NCBI RefSeq assembly: GCF_033115175.1
Contig: NC_084831.1
Location: forward strand, 8,652,540 to 8,716,539
DNA: 64,000 nt
Direction: 5' to 3'
From: Lepus europaeus
Taxonomy: Eukaryota; Chordata; Mammalia; Lagomorpha; Leporidae
The notes beneath the pieces were generated by a model. It was not told where the DNA came from. It did no database searches and saw nothing but the letters and a program-made list of their open reading frames with translations. Below, in pieces: positions 57,701 to 63,365 of this stretch. The position numbers and the translations under genes were made by a program. The stretch's first letter is position 1. Every line of letters starts with the position of its first letter.

Positions 57701-60700
57701 ACCTTCCTGCTGGTTGAAACCCTTGACCTTCAAGGCTCACTGGACTGCCACTTCCTTCAGGAAGCCTTCCCGGATGGATCCCTTGTCACAAAGTAACCGC
57801 TCCACTGCGCCCCCACCCGGCCCTGCCCCACTGCCTGTCAAGTCCTCCTCTAACTTCAGGAGGTGGCCTTTTTTGGAAACAGGCTCTTCAAGGATCATGA
57901 GATGAGATTCCTCCGGGATGTGGTATGAGCCCCGAGCCCAGTGACCGGTGTCCTAATAGAGAAAGGACACAGGGACCCCCAGAGGCGGCCCCGCGAAGAT
58001 GGGGGCAGGCACCAGAGGACCTCAGCAGCCAGCAGCCAAGGAGCATGTGCAGCCCTCCAGGCGGGAAGAGGCAGGGAGGCCCCCCCATCCTGAAGCGGGG
58101 CCGTATCTCCCACCCCGGCCCGTATCTACCACCCCGGCCCGTGCTCAGGATGTGGGCTCTTGTCCAGCCACTGGCCCCGATCCTGGACCCAAGGCAAAAG
58201 AATCACCGTGAATGCTTCCAAACTAACAGCTCCAAGCCATACCCAACACAGACTGTTGAGGATGGCAGGGCACCCGCCGGGGGCAGCTTGGGCTCCGTGA
58301 ATGCTCTCACGGGAGGAACCCAGGAGGGCACTGAAAATAACCAAGGGCCCAGCACCTCGGAGACCCTGCGATGGGCCCCGCCTCAGTTTACCTAAATGCA
58401 CCTGCAGAAGGAGAGAGGTTTCATGAACTTTCACGCTCCAGGAACCTCTGTGTCCCTTTAAGAAAAGCCCTTATTTGAGTTAGCTCTGTGGCCTAAGGCG
58501 CACTGCCACCCACAAACGTTGCCAAACCTTATCTAACTCAAGGTCACCACGGGAAACTGTCACTACCTGTTGGAATGAGCTGGCCGTGTGCAAACACCAG
58601 TGCACCTTTCACCCCAGAGCCCAGGCCGGGAAGCTCTTGGCAGGCCCTCCCATGCCCCTGGGCCACCCTCAGCCTCTCATCCCCTCCCTCCACAACTCTT
58701 GCCCCTCTGTCCCCAAGCCTGGGAGTCGTCTCAAAGTCCCAAAGTCCTCTTGCTGGCCCCAGAGCGACTCAGGCAAGCAGCAGCTACTCCAAATTCCCCT
58801 CCGTGACAGCAGGCGGAGCTCATGAAAGAGTAGCTGCAGTAATTGGTCAGATAATTACGAGTTATAGGGCGCGCTGGGGTCATCCTGCCTGGCTGGATGA
58901 CTGAAGCCGGCGGGACCGCACTGGAGGCTCCCCAGGGCCTTGGGGGTCCTGCTTTGGGGGACGCTGCCACTACTTGCTGGCGCAGGCTCATTTCCGGAAT
59001 GAGGGTGCTCCCTGGGCTAGGTGGGGCCCTGGTTCCCGGGGCAGGAACTCGTGGGCTGCACTCTGCACAGGATACCCACCCCACCCCCCAGAGCCATCAA
59101 CTCCTTTCAATTTAGGACTGTTTATAGTCGGTCAAGTTTTTCCAGATTGACTAAGAGTTCCTCCTAAGCCTACTGCAGTCAGTTACAAGAGCAGTAAAAG
59201 ACCCAGGACTTGAGCCAGCTGGAAGAGTCGGCAAAACGTCTCTGGGGGAGGCAGACCGCTAAGGAAGGACAATCACACGCCGGCGTCCCAAACAATCCCT
59301 CCCCAGGACGGCCCCCTCTGCCCTCCGGCTGCCCCTCCGCGGGGCGACACGGCGCTCACTTCCCCTCGCCCGGGGCGACCAAGGGTTAAAAACACTTCCG
59401 AGCTCCCCTTCCAACGGCAAGGCCAAGCAGCTGTCCAAGCCACCCAAGGAGAAGAGGGAGTCCCGGCCTGCTGGCCGGCCCGGCTAGGAAAGAGTTAATC
59501 GGCAATCGGCTCGGGCTGATAGCTCCGGCTCCAAAGTCCGGCCCCAGCCCGAGCCACCCCGGAGGGCTTGTAAATCTCGGGGCAGTATTTAACAGAACAA
59601 AAGCAACCTGGAATTACATGCAGGTTTGGTTTTCTACAGTACACATTTACTTAATCCCCAAGGTATGTGGCTCCGTGTCAGATCAGCTGGCTTCACCGGC
59701 CGCTGCGCCCTCCTCCTTTGCAACAGTTTGGGTTTCAGACTAATTCTCTGTTTTCCCTCTTCCTCTTCACGGGGCCGGCTGGAGACGGCCTGGCCTGCCG
59801 GCCTCAAATCCCTCTCTCCATCGCTCTTGTCACCGAGTGAGTCAGCCGGCCCGAGCTGGGTGACAGCAGGCTGGCCCATCCCACGGTCGCGCACCAGGTC
59901 TCCCAAAGCTGGTGCCGGAGGTGTGGGGACCAGGGAAATGCAGAGGCAGGGCCACCTCCCCACAGGAGGGGGAGGGACCCCCTGCTGGGGCTGCCCTGGG
60001 GAGGGGACAGGCTTGGAGGTGAGAAGCAGAGCCGGCTGCTCCCGATCCTGGACACCTGGGCCTCCCAAGGGCCCGCCAGCCAGGCTAGACCTTCCAACAA
60101 GACTCTCCCCTCTCCCAAGCAGGCGCAGGAGTGCCCGCCCTCATGGGTCTTCGGCGCTGCAGCCGCCCAGGTTGGAGCTGGCGATCGGGTTGCCAAGGAA
60201 AATACCCAGCCCCAGCTAGCAGGCGGCTCCCAGCTCCACCAAGGCGCGCACACGCCTTACCCTCACCAGGGTGGCTGGGTGGGGGCTGCAACACCTTCCC
60301 CAAGGAGAGCGAGGGGTGCGTCCCCTAAGCTTGAGGATGGGGGTGGACAGCCCCCAACGAGCGGCTCAGCTCCGGACTTGCCAGGAAAAAAAAAAAAAAA
60401 AAAAAGCCCGGCGCCCGGGGAGTGTCCAAGGTGAGCCGCGCCAGCTCGGAGCTCGCGGGGGGCGCAGGAGAGCGCGGGGGCCGGCGCCTCTCGGCTCCCA
60501 GGCGCGGATCCAGCCGCGGCAGCAGGTGGCCGCCCCCCGAGCCCGAGCCCCGGGGGTCCCCTCTCGCTCAGCCCCCATCCCCCTCCCCGGGGGGGCCGCC
60601 TACCTTCTTGGCGCCGCGCTCCGCGAACTCGCGAGCGAGCTGGCGCCCGATGCCTCTGCCACCGCCGGTGATGAGCACGCTCTCCCGAGACAGGTCCCGC

Positions 60701-60798
60701 AGCCTGGCGGGCAGCAGCAGCCCCACGGCCGCCTTCGCCACCAGGTAGACCATCTGCAGAGGGAACACGACCAGCGCGCCCAGCCATCTCCACACCAT
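30703..60798 (-). CDS. DHRS3: DHRS3, retinal-reducing short-chain dehydrogenase/reductase 3 (six-exon CDS, whole span)
   Basis: The CDS joins exons 60604-60798, 37341-37488, 36672-36787, 36193-36431, 32197-32322 and 30703-30787 on the minus strand: 909 nt, 302 codons plus stop. All five introns are GT-AG (about 23.1 kb, 553 bp, 240 bp, 3.87 kb and 1.41 kb) and phases match. The protein opens with a hydrophobic anchor (about residues 5-30). The Rossmann motif TGGGRGIG is at 44-51, NNAA at 122-125, catalytic Ser at 175 and YxxxK at 188-192. A second hydrophobic stretch (259-273) precedes the C-terminus. I recognise it as DHRS3/retSDR1 (SDR16C1) from near-identity to the mammalian protein. Known role: NADPH-dependent reduction of all-trans-retinal to retinol at ER membranes and lipid droplets, working with RDH10 and limiting retinoic acid. 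The gene is retinoic-acid inducible in other vertebrates. No frameshift or missing key residue is visible. Confidence 0.97.
31370..31566 (+). mobile_element. CSINE, diverged (DHRS3 intron 5)
   Basis: TTCCAGCTTCCTGCTAGC, AAGTGGGAGACCCGGATC, TTTGCCTTTACCAAAG. Confidence 0.8.
31745..31870. mobile_element. Possible hAT-type DNA transposon scrap (intron 5)
   Basis: GGTTCTCAAGTGGGGGCCAG followed by CTCGGGGGTGCCTGGGGTC resembles old hAT/Charlie 5' ends. The match is weak. Confidence 0.3.
32197..32322 (-). CDS. DHRS3: DHRS3 coding exon 5 (residues 233-274 plus two bases)
   Basis: It encodes the [12 protein letters not shown] segment and the hydrophobic stretch [15 protein letters not shown] (259-273), a possible second membrane-contacting region. 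The acceptor is ctgctccag|G and the donor AG|gtatcg, splitting the Ser275 codon. Confidence 0.96.
32810..33055 (+). mobile_element. L2-type LINE 3' end (intron 4)
   Basis: CACACTGTGAGCTCCTGC, GTGCCCGGCACACAGCAGG and TGCTCATTAAG form the L2 3' signature, with (TGAA)n near 33040. Confidence 0.55.
33060..36180. other. DHRS3 intron 4, remaining sequence
   Basis: Mostly unique GC-rich DNA. MIR-like traces are at about 33810-33945 (CCTCATCCGTAAAATGGG) and 34110-34190. No further exon is recognised. Confidence 0.45.
36193..36431 (-). CDS. DHRS3: DHRS3 coding exon 4 (residues 154-232, catalytic exon)
   Basis: It holds the catalytic Ser175 (LNSVLALS context) and Tyr188/Lys192 (YCTSK), followed by the helix and the [10 protein letters not shown] loop that covers substrate. 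The acceptor is ctgcccctag|ACC and the donor AG|gtcagt, splitting the Arg233 codon. Confidence 0.97.
36672..36787 (-). CDS. DHRS3: DHRS3 coding exon 3 (Gly115 remainder to Trp153)
   Basis: It carries the SDR NNAA motif (122-125) that stabilises the central beta sheet. The acceptor that keeps frame is gcaggtag|GC. A second AG lies four bases upstream and would shift the frame. The donor is TGG|gtaagg. The phase-1 start and phase-0 end fit the flanking exons. Confidence 0.96.
36850..36965 (+). mobile_element. MIR remnant in DHRS3 intron 2
   Basis: TATAAGATGGGGCTAACGC, GGAAATAATTTACGGCAC and GCAATAAACAAGGC match the MIR 3' half. Confidence 0.5.
37341..37488 (-). CDS. DHRS3: DHRS3 coding exon 2 (residues 66-114 plus one base)
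   Basis: The acceptor is tccttccag|ATT and the donor G|gtagcc. It encodes the second Rossmann strand ([10 protein letters not shown] start), the alpha helix with the TTEEIRQ segment, and the conserved CDVGN turn that contacts the adenine side of the cofactor. It ends after the first base of the Gly115 codon (phase 1). Confidence 0.97.
37655..37980 (-). mobile_element. CSINE, full length (intron 1)
   Basis: Reversed AAAGATTTATTTATTTGGAA through to TACTCCACGATGCCGGCC. Confidence 0.92.
37985..38272 (-). mobile_element. CSINE, diverged (intron 1)
   Basis: Reversed TTATTTTAAAGGCACAGAG, AACAGCCAGGGCTGGGCC, GCTGCACCATAACCCC. Confidence 0.85.
38875..38935. repeat. A-rich/GAAA simple repeat
   Basis: AAAAAAAGAAAGAAAGAAAA and similar runs. 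Confidence 0.85.
38975..39253 (+). mobile_element. CSINE (intron 1)
   Basis: GGCATCACTGCCTGCGATGC head, GGTTCAAGTCCCGGCTGC, TGCCTTTCAAATACAATC. Confidence 0.9.
39264..39912 (+). mobile_element. CSINE split by a nested young CSINE
   Basis: Head at 39264 (GGGGCCAGCGCTGTGGTGTA), interrupted after CCCGGCTCTACTTCT at 39337, resuming with the same 15 bp at 39676-39690 and ending CTCAAATAAATAAAATAATC. Confidence 0.95.
39338..39675 (-). mobile_element. Young-type CSINE nested with 15-bp target-site duplication
   Basis: TTTGACAGGCAGAGTGGACA, AATCCGGTGCCCC and head GAGCTGCGGCACCGGCC. CCCGGCTCTACTTCT flanks it at 39323-39337 and 39676-39690. Confidence 0.96.
40031..40369 (-). mobile_element. CSINE, full length (intron 1)
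   Basis: Reversed GAAGATTTATTTATTGTTTG, an expanded G-rich GGGGGCGGGGGAGAG stretch in place of the GA run, then body to GCGCCACAGCGCCAGCCCC. Confidence 0.94.
41036..41100. repeat. GT/GC-T simple repeat
   Basis: GTGTGCGTGTGTGTGTGTGC and GTGTGTGTGTGTCC runs in intron 1. Confidence 0.85.
41700..42130 (-). mobile_element. MIR-like remnants (intron 1)
   Basis: GCAAGATTCGAACCCAGAGC at about 41757 and CATTTTACAGAGGAGCAAAC with GTCCCACAGCCACAG at about 42025-42100 look like reversed MIR pieces; weakly matched. Confidence 0.4.
42740..43025 (-). mobile_element. CSINE, left member of inverted pair (intron 1)
   Basis: Reversed poly-T/TCTCTTTGAAAGAGTGAC through to GCAGGCGGCAGCCCTGTGAC. Confidence 0.88.
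43030..43337 (+). mobile_element. CSINE, right member of inverted pair (intron 1)
   Basis: CCGCCTGCAGTGCCCGCATC, core GAAGATGGCCCAAGTCCTTG, and tail CTCAAATAAATAAAAAAATA. It follows the preceding copy within about 5 bp. Confidence 0.93.
43515..43640 (+). mobile_element. L2-type remnant (intron 1)
   Basis: TAGAGGACAGGAACTCAATC and CTGCCCCCACCGCGCACCC resemble the L2 'gagggcagggaccatgtc' region. Confidence 0.4.
44288..44361 (-). mobile_element. CSINE head fragment (intron 1)
   Basis: GATACGGGATGGCGGCGGC and CCACTGCGCCATGACGCCG: only the reversed head survives. Confidence 0.7.
44365..45755. other. DHRS3 intron 1, GC-rich unique sequence
   Basis: No repeat or exon is recognised, apart from a 24-bp direct duplication at 45527-45575 (CTCTCCTTGTGTGCCGAGCC twice). 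Confidence 0.4.
45760..46010 (+). mobile_element. Ancient MaLR (MLT1-like) LTR remnant (intron 1)
   Basis: TGCGCCACCTCGATCCCG, TTGAACTGACAGAGACCAG and CCACGCGGTTTGTGGTCATC match the 3' part of MLT1-type LTRs. Subfamily is uncertain. Confidence 0.45.
46330..46620 (+). mobile_element. L2-type LINE remnant (intron 1)
   Basis: CACTTCCACCTCAGGGCCTT, TGCATAGGCCATTCTCTGG and CACCTCTCAGATCTCTTCC are typical of the L2 3' region. Confidence 0.55.
46621..49240. other. DHRS3 intron 1, GC-rich unique sequence
   Basis: No exon is recognised. Bases 47280-47420 resemble an old dispersed repeat I cannot name. G-rich minus-strand-like tracts occur around 48060-48250. Confidence 0.4.
46738..46753 (+). promoter_or_regulatory. 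Weak CTCF-like motif in intron 1
   Basis: GGACCAGGGGGCGGGG resembles the CTCF core in this orientation, with mismatches at both ends. Confidence 0.2.
49247..49269. repeat. (CA)n microsatellite
   Basis: About eleven CA units. A G-run follows at about 49359-49375. Confidence 0.95.
49956..50252 (+). mobile_element. CSINE with target-site duplication (intron 1)
   Basis: Head GGGGCCAGTGTTGTGCTGCA, full body, and AAATAAATAAATAACATC plus A(n). AAGAACACGGCCA before it and AAGAATACGGCCA after it are a near-perfect duplication. Confidence 0.95.
50460..50605. promoter_or_regulatory. Intron 1 AT-rich block with multiple homeodomain sites
   Basis: It contains GCTAATTAAGC, TTAAATTACTTG, CTATTAATTAGGG and GGGTTAATCTC, then GAAGGTCAAG (nuclear-receptor half-site), within 145 bp of non-repeat sequence. 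The composition differs sharply from the flanks. An enhancer role is inference. Confidence 0.4.
50876..50922 (+). mobile_element. CSINE 3' tail fragment
   Basis: CTGTCTGTAACTCTGCCTCT, CAAATAAAGAAATC and A(n) only. Confidence 0.7.
51340..51610 (+). mobile_element. Ancient LTR (MLT1-like) remnant (intron 1)
   Basis: GGGCTCAACGCAATCACAGG, GATCCTCCCCTGGCCCC, TCGGACCTCTGCCCTCCAG and AACTGCGAGAGC follow the order of a common MaLR-type LTR. Confidence 0.45.
51775..51920 (-). mobile_element. MIR remnant (intron 1)
   Basis: TGGGACTCAGAGACATCTG, ATAACTTGTCCAGGGTCAC and ACAGCAAGCGACCCAGAG are a reversed MIR. Confidence 0.6.
51921..53060. other. DHRS3 intron 1, unique sequence
   Basis: GC-rich with several G runs (52570-52700). 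No repeat family or exon is recognised. Confidence 0.4.
53083..53345 (+). mobile_element. CSINE with target-site duplication (intron 1)
   Basis: GTGGGCACGGCGCCCGCAAC head to TTTCAAATAAATACATTTGG. CAAAATGCCTTTCT at 53066 and CAAAATGCTTTTCT at 53347 flank it. Confidence 0.92.
53346..54356. other. DHRS3 intron 1, unique sequence
   Basis: No repeat or exon is recognised except an A(12) run near 53942. Confidence 0.4.
54372..54594 (-). mobile_element. 5'-truncated young-type CSINE with target-site duplication
   Basis: GACAGGCAGAGTGGACAATG tail to AATCCAGCGCC; the tRNA-like head is absent. GGAAAGGGGTCTTTT flanks at 54357-54371 (within the T run) and 54595-54609. Confidence 0.94.
54613..54908 (-). 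mobile_element. CSINE (intron 1)
   Basis: Reversed TTATTTACTTGGAAGGCAG, GGAGCTGGACCGGAAGTGG and GAAGAGGCTTTACGTGCTC. Confidence 0.9.
55760..56115 (+). mobile_element. L2-type LINE 3' end (intron 1)
   Basis: AATCCTCCAACACCTCCCAG, GTCAGCTCCCCGAGGGGTG, CCTGGCACATAGTAGGTGC and TCAGTGAATGAG give the canonical L2 terminal order. Confidence 0.75.
56575..56851 (+). mobile_element. CSINE, head altered (intron 1)
   Basis: GAGTCCCGGCTGCTCCGC, TCATCCAGCTCCCTGC, GGGAGACCTGGATGAGG, CCTTTCAAATAAATAAATCC. Confidence 0.92.
56852..57685. other. DHRS3 intron 1, unique sequence
   Basis: Not recognised as repeat or exon. Confidence 0.4.
57690..57800 (+). mobile_element. L2-type remnant (intron 1)
   Basis: CCTTCAAGGCTCACTGGAC, TGCCACTTCCTTCAGGAAG and CCTTCCCGGATGG match the L2 'ccaggaagccttccctgac' region. 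Confidence 0.55.
57860..58130 (+). mobile_element. Ancient LTR (MLT1-like) remnant (intron 1)
   Basis: GGTGGCCTTTTTTGGAAAC, AGGATCATGAGATGAGATTC, AGTGACCGGTGTCCTAATAG and CAGCCAAGGAGCATG follow the order of a widespread old mammalian LTR. Confidence 0.5.
58800..58870. promoter_or_regulatory. Intron 1 candidate regulatory block A
   Basis: A block with CTGCAGTAATTGGTCAG, ATAATTACG and GTTATAGG carries several homeodomain-type TAAT cores. It is not repeat-derived by eye and lies about 1.9 kb downstream of exon 1 in intron 1. Confidence 0.35.
59100..59210. promoter_or_regulatory. Intron 1 candidate regulatory block B
   Basis: AT-rich, non-repeat sequence with ACTGTTTATAG (forkhead/HOX13-like), CAGATTGACTAAG and CAGTCAGTTAC. 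It stands out from the GC-rich flanks. Confidence 0.35.
59585..59670. promoter_or_regulatory. Intron 1 candidate regulatory block C
   Basis: It contains AGAACAAAAGC (SOX-like), GGAATTACATGC and TTACTTAATCCCC (K50 homeodomain, OTX/PITX-like). It is non-repetitive and about 1 kb inside intron 1. Confidence 0.35.
60386..60405 (+). repeat. A20 tract in CpG island (intron 1 start)
   Basis: Twenty consecutive A residues, about 200 bp inside intron 1, not attached to a SINE body. Confidence 0.9.
60604..60798 (-). CDS. DHRS3: DHRS3 coding exon 1 (residues 1-65)
   Basis: The start codon is at 60798-60796. It encodes the N-terminal membrane segment and the NADP-binding TGGGRGIG motif (44-51), ending in Lys-Lys. 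The donor is AAG|gtaggc at 60603. The start matches the family: upstream in-frame codons only extend into GC-rich leader and a poly-T run, whereas the sequence from MVWRW onward is the conserved protein. Confidence 0.97.
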
Positions 60799-60859
60799 CC
60801 TGTGCGCCACGGCGCCGGGCGGGGGGGCGAAACTCCCCGGCCCGAGCAGAACAGGAATT

Positions 60860-60877
60860 AAAAAAAAAAAAAAAAAA
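60860..60877 (+). repeat. A18 tract in DHRS3 5' leader
   Basis: Eighteen consecutive A residues (poly-T on the DHRS3 strand), about 60 bp upstream of the start codon. Confidence 0.9.
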
Positions 60878-61129
60878 GTGCGCCAACAGCAATCAATAAA
60901 CCGAGTAAAGACGAGCGAGGCGTCCCACCTGGGCGCTCCGGCGAGCACCTCTTCCCAGCCAAATGCAAAGCACCGGGCGCGCGCGCGAGAAAATAAAAAT
61001 AAAAATACAATAAAATTTTTTTAAAAACCCAGCGAAAAAGCAGAACAGAACAAGTCCTCGGGAGCAGAAGCAGCGTCTCGGAGGCTGGGGCGGCGAGCGC
61101 GGCGGCGGGGAGCCGGCGGGGGCGGGGGG

Positions 61130-61136
61130 TATAAAG
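61130..61136 (+). promoter_or_regulatory. TATAAAG on the strand opposite to DHRS3
   Basis: A consensus TATA box follows a GGCGGGGGG run and points away from DHRS3. It could set a divergent upstream antisense transcript. No open gene follows it, so function is inferred. Confidence 0.25.
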
Positions 61137-61220
61137 TTCGAACCAGAAGTTTCTGGCCCGGCAGCCGCCTCGGCGGGGCGCTCTCAGGTGGTGTTCACAG
61201 CTACCAGCAGGGGCAGGGGG

Positions 61221-61238
61221 AAAAAAAAAAAAAAAAAA
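61221..61238 (+). repeat. A18 tract in DHRS3 promoter
   Basis: Eighteen A residues after a GGGGG run. No SINE is adjacent. Confidence 0.9.
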
Positions 61239-61291
61239 GGCACCAACCACACGCGCGCACCCGGCTCCAGCCCGGCGGTTTCAAAGTGCAA

Positions 61292-61296
<5 letters not shown>

Positions 61297-61329
<33 letters not shown>
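61297..61329 (+). repeat. A33 tract in DHRS3 promoter
   Basis: The longest homopolymer in the window, in otherwise GC-rich island DNA. Its length may be unstable or imprecise in the assembly. Confidence 0.85.
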
Positions 61330-61332
<3 letters not shown>

Positions 61333-61826
61333 GTCTCCCCACTTGCGGCGCGTCTGCCCCTTCCCCGGGAAAAACAAAAGTGCAGGGCTGGGAGGGGGCG
61401 TGCGAGCAGCGCCGGGCTCCAGCCCGCGCGCGTCTCCCGGCCCGGGGCTATTCTGCGGCTCAGGAAACCGCTCCAACGCAGCCCGAGTGCCAGCCGCGCG
61501 CGGCAGGAGCCGGGGGTCCCGGTGTCAGTTTCTCCCGGCGCGGGGCTCGCCCTCGCGCGCGCTCGCTCCCCGCGGCTGCCTCGCTCGCTCTCCCCCAGCG
61601 CAGGCTGGGAGTTGCCGCCCGATCCGGCTGCCTCGCTCTCCCCGGGAGCATTGACTGCCTTCTTTTTGTCCTTTCCAACTTGGAGAGGGCCGGGGTGCGG
61701 AGCGCGCGGGGATCGGGCGCCCTGCTCTACGCCTCCTTAGCCATTCGCTCCCCAGGCAGCCGCGGCGCGGAGCGAGAGGGCGGCCCCTTCACCCCCCCCC
61801 CCATTTTTTTAATACCCCATTAAGTC

Positions 61827-61836
61827 TGATTGACAG
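61827..61836 (+). promoter_or_regulatory. PBX-MEIS/PREP composite site TGATTGACAG
   Basis: A perfect match to the decameric PBX-PREP/MEIS motif lies about 1.0 kb upstream of the DHRS3 start codon. It sits in an AT-rich pocket (about 61803-61850) inside the CpG island. Binding is inferred from the motif only. Confidence 0.5.
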
Positions 61837-62304
61837 TTAAAGTTGTTCGCAGGCCTCACTACCGTTCCTCTGAGTGGCTGCCGCGGCCTCCCCTCCCCCT
61901 GCGCCGTCGCGGGGCGCGCGCCTGGGCGCGCACACGGGCTCGCCGCGACTCGCGCTCGCCCGGGACCGGCTCCCCTCTCTGCAAGCCGGGGCTTGCCGCC
62001 CGTGGCCCCGAGGGCTCGCAGCTGGCACTCGAACACGCCGGAGCCGACTCCGGCGAGCCGGCTCCCTGCCCGAGACATTCCTGCCTGCCCGGGCCAGGTG
62101 ACCACCCCTGCGCGCGGGGCAGGCCTCGACGCAGCCGGGTCGCCCAGGGTTTACTGGGAGGCGTTTGGTCATCCCCTGCCTGAAGGTGGGAGCAGGAAGC
62201 CACGCCCCCACCTCGGCCCCGCCCCGCCCCGCCGAAGCCCGGAAGGCTTCAGTCTCCCACGAAGGGGTCCCTTCTCGGGCTGATCCGAGCGCCCCTCCCG
62301 TAGT

Positions 62305-62327
62305 CGGGGGCCGGGGCCGGGGCTGGT
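62305..62327 (+). promoter_or_regulatory. G-quadruplex-type motif
   Basis: Successive GGGGG, GGGG, GGGG runs separated by CC, then GG and GGG runs. It lies on the strand opposite to the DHRS3 sense strand at the upstream edge of the CpG island. Confidence 0.35.
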
Positions 62328-62424
62328 GGCCGGGCAGCTGAGTTTTGCTCTGGGAGTGGGCAGGGCAAGGCGCTTGGGCCCTAACCTGCCAGTCAAATCC
62401 CGGTGAGATTCGCTCCTGCGCTGG

Positions 62425-62470
62425 GGTTGCCTTGACTGACAGCAATTTCCCTAATAACAAAAGCCGGTAC
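62425..62470. promoter_or_regulatory. AT-rich pocket with TGACTGACAG and AACAAAAG motifs
   Basis: A short AT-rich block in GC-rich flank holds TGACTGACAG (62433-62442, one mismatch from the PBX-MEIS decamer), a CAATTT, and an AACAAAAG SOX-like site. A regulatory role is inference. Confidence 0.3.
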
Positions 62471-62832
62471 ACAAGACGTCCTGCACCTGTGCCCGCCCAG
62501 GTCTGCAGGCGGCAGCTCCGGGGGGGGGGGACCTTCTCGGGACACCTTGGTGGGGGCACCCTCCCTGTGACCTCCTGCACTGCCCCCCCCCCCCCCCCGC
62601 TGGGCTCCCTGCTGGAGAGTGGAGCTGAGCTGGTGTGCAGGAGTCTGGGAGGTGAGTCAGAGGAGGCAGCCCCAGCCAAAGGTGCTGATGGAACTTGCCT
62701 GGGAGTCCTGGGCCCACCTGCACAGGTTCTGCACAGGGAGGGCTGGGCTCCCGGGGCCTATTTTTAGTGCCCCCCTTGGGTTTGAAAGCCACTTACAGGG
62801 GTGCTGATGTGCCCCCCAACCCCGTGGCCAGT

Positions 62833-62846
62833 TGACCTCCTCACCC
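62833..62846 (-). promoter_or_regulatory. Candidate DR2 retinoic acid response element
   Basis: The minus strand reads GGGTGA-GG-AGGTCA: one consensus and one near-consensus nuclear-receptor half-site in direct repeat with 2-bp spacing. It lies about 2.0 kb upstream of the DHRS3 start codon. DHRS3 is known to be retinoic-acid inducible. Use of this site is inference. Confidence 0.4.
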
Positions 62847-62876
62847 TGTGGTTCTTGGGGGGGGGGTGGATTCTGC

Positions 62877-62893
62877 AGGTGATGAATTCACCT
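62877..62893. promoter_or_regulatory. Inverted AGGTGA half-sites, 5-bp spacer
   Basis: AGGTGA-TGAAT-TCACCT forms an exact inverted repeat 31 bp beyond the DR2-like element. It could be a nuclear-receptor or E-box/ZEB-type (CAGGTG) site, or chance. Confidence 0.25.
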
Positions 62894-63365
62894 TCCGTGT
62901 CCAGGTGAATCGGGAGCCCCCCGGAGAGCCGGGAGACCAGCGGGTTCCAGCGGAAGAGCCGACCCGCGTCCAGGGCCTGCGTCTGACATTGAACCCTCAG
63001 CTACCCTAGCCAGGAGGGTGTGCTTGTCCCATGTTCCAGGTTACCGGCCAGGAAGTGCAGGGAGGAGGGATGGAAATCCAGACGTGATGGTCCCACCTCA
63101 CCCTGCTCTGGCCAACAGGGCGGGAGAGAGAGAGTGGCCCACCCCCTAGAAGTGTCCCTGGGGAGCGGGCCGTGGCTTTCGTCTGCTCGCCGATGGCAGA
63201 ACTCCATCGTGGTGACTACCTCTTCCCATCCTGGAGGTCTGGAAAAATGAGAAAGAAATCCCAGCCCGGAGAGACAGGCCTCTCCCACTCTGCAGTGGCT
63301 GGGACTGGACAAGTCCCGAGACGCAAGCGCTGGGCACGCTCAGTGAGGGCTCATCTGTTATCCTA

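Larger units (their letters stand above)
60799..61340 (-). promoter_or_regulatory. DHRS3: DHRS3 5' leader and core promoter region (limits uncertain)
   Basis: GC-rich sequence lies immediately upstream of the start codon, broken by minus-strand poly-T tracts (60860-60877, 61221-61238, 61297-61329) and an AT-rich block at 60990-61025. No clear minus-strand TATA box is seen, so a CpG-island promoter with dispersed starts is likely. The transcription start cannot be placed from sequence alone. Confidence 0.65.
60370..62350. promoter_or_regulatory. CpG island over DHRS3 promoter and exon 1
   Basis: Dense CpG and GC content runs from just inside intron 1 through exon 1 into the upstream flank. 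There are several GC-box-like GGGGCGGGG runs. No SINE is inserted within it, unlike everywhere else in the window. A weaker CpG shoulder extends to about 59300. Confidence 0.85.

Noticed and set aside
60799..60948. Upstream in-frame ATG extending DHRS3 by 50 residues
   Set aside because: The extension would encode a poly-Phe run from the T tract and GC-rich leader. The conserved protein starts at the MVWRW methionine and gives exactly 302 residues.
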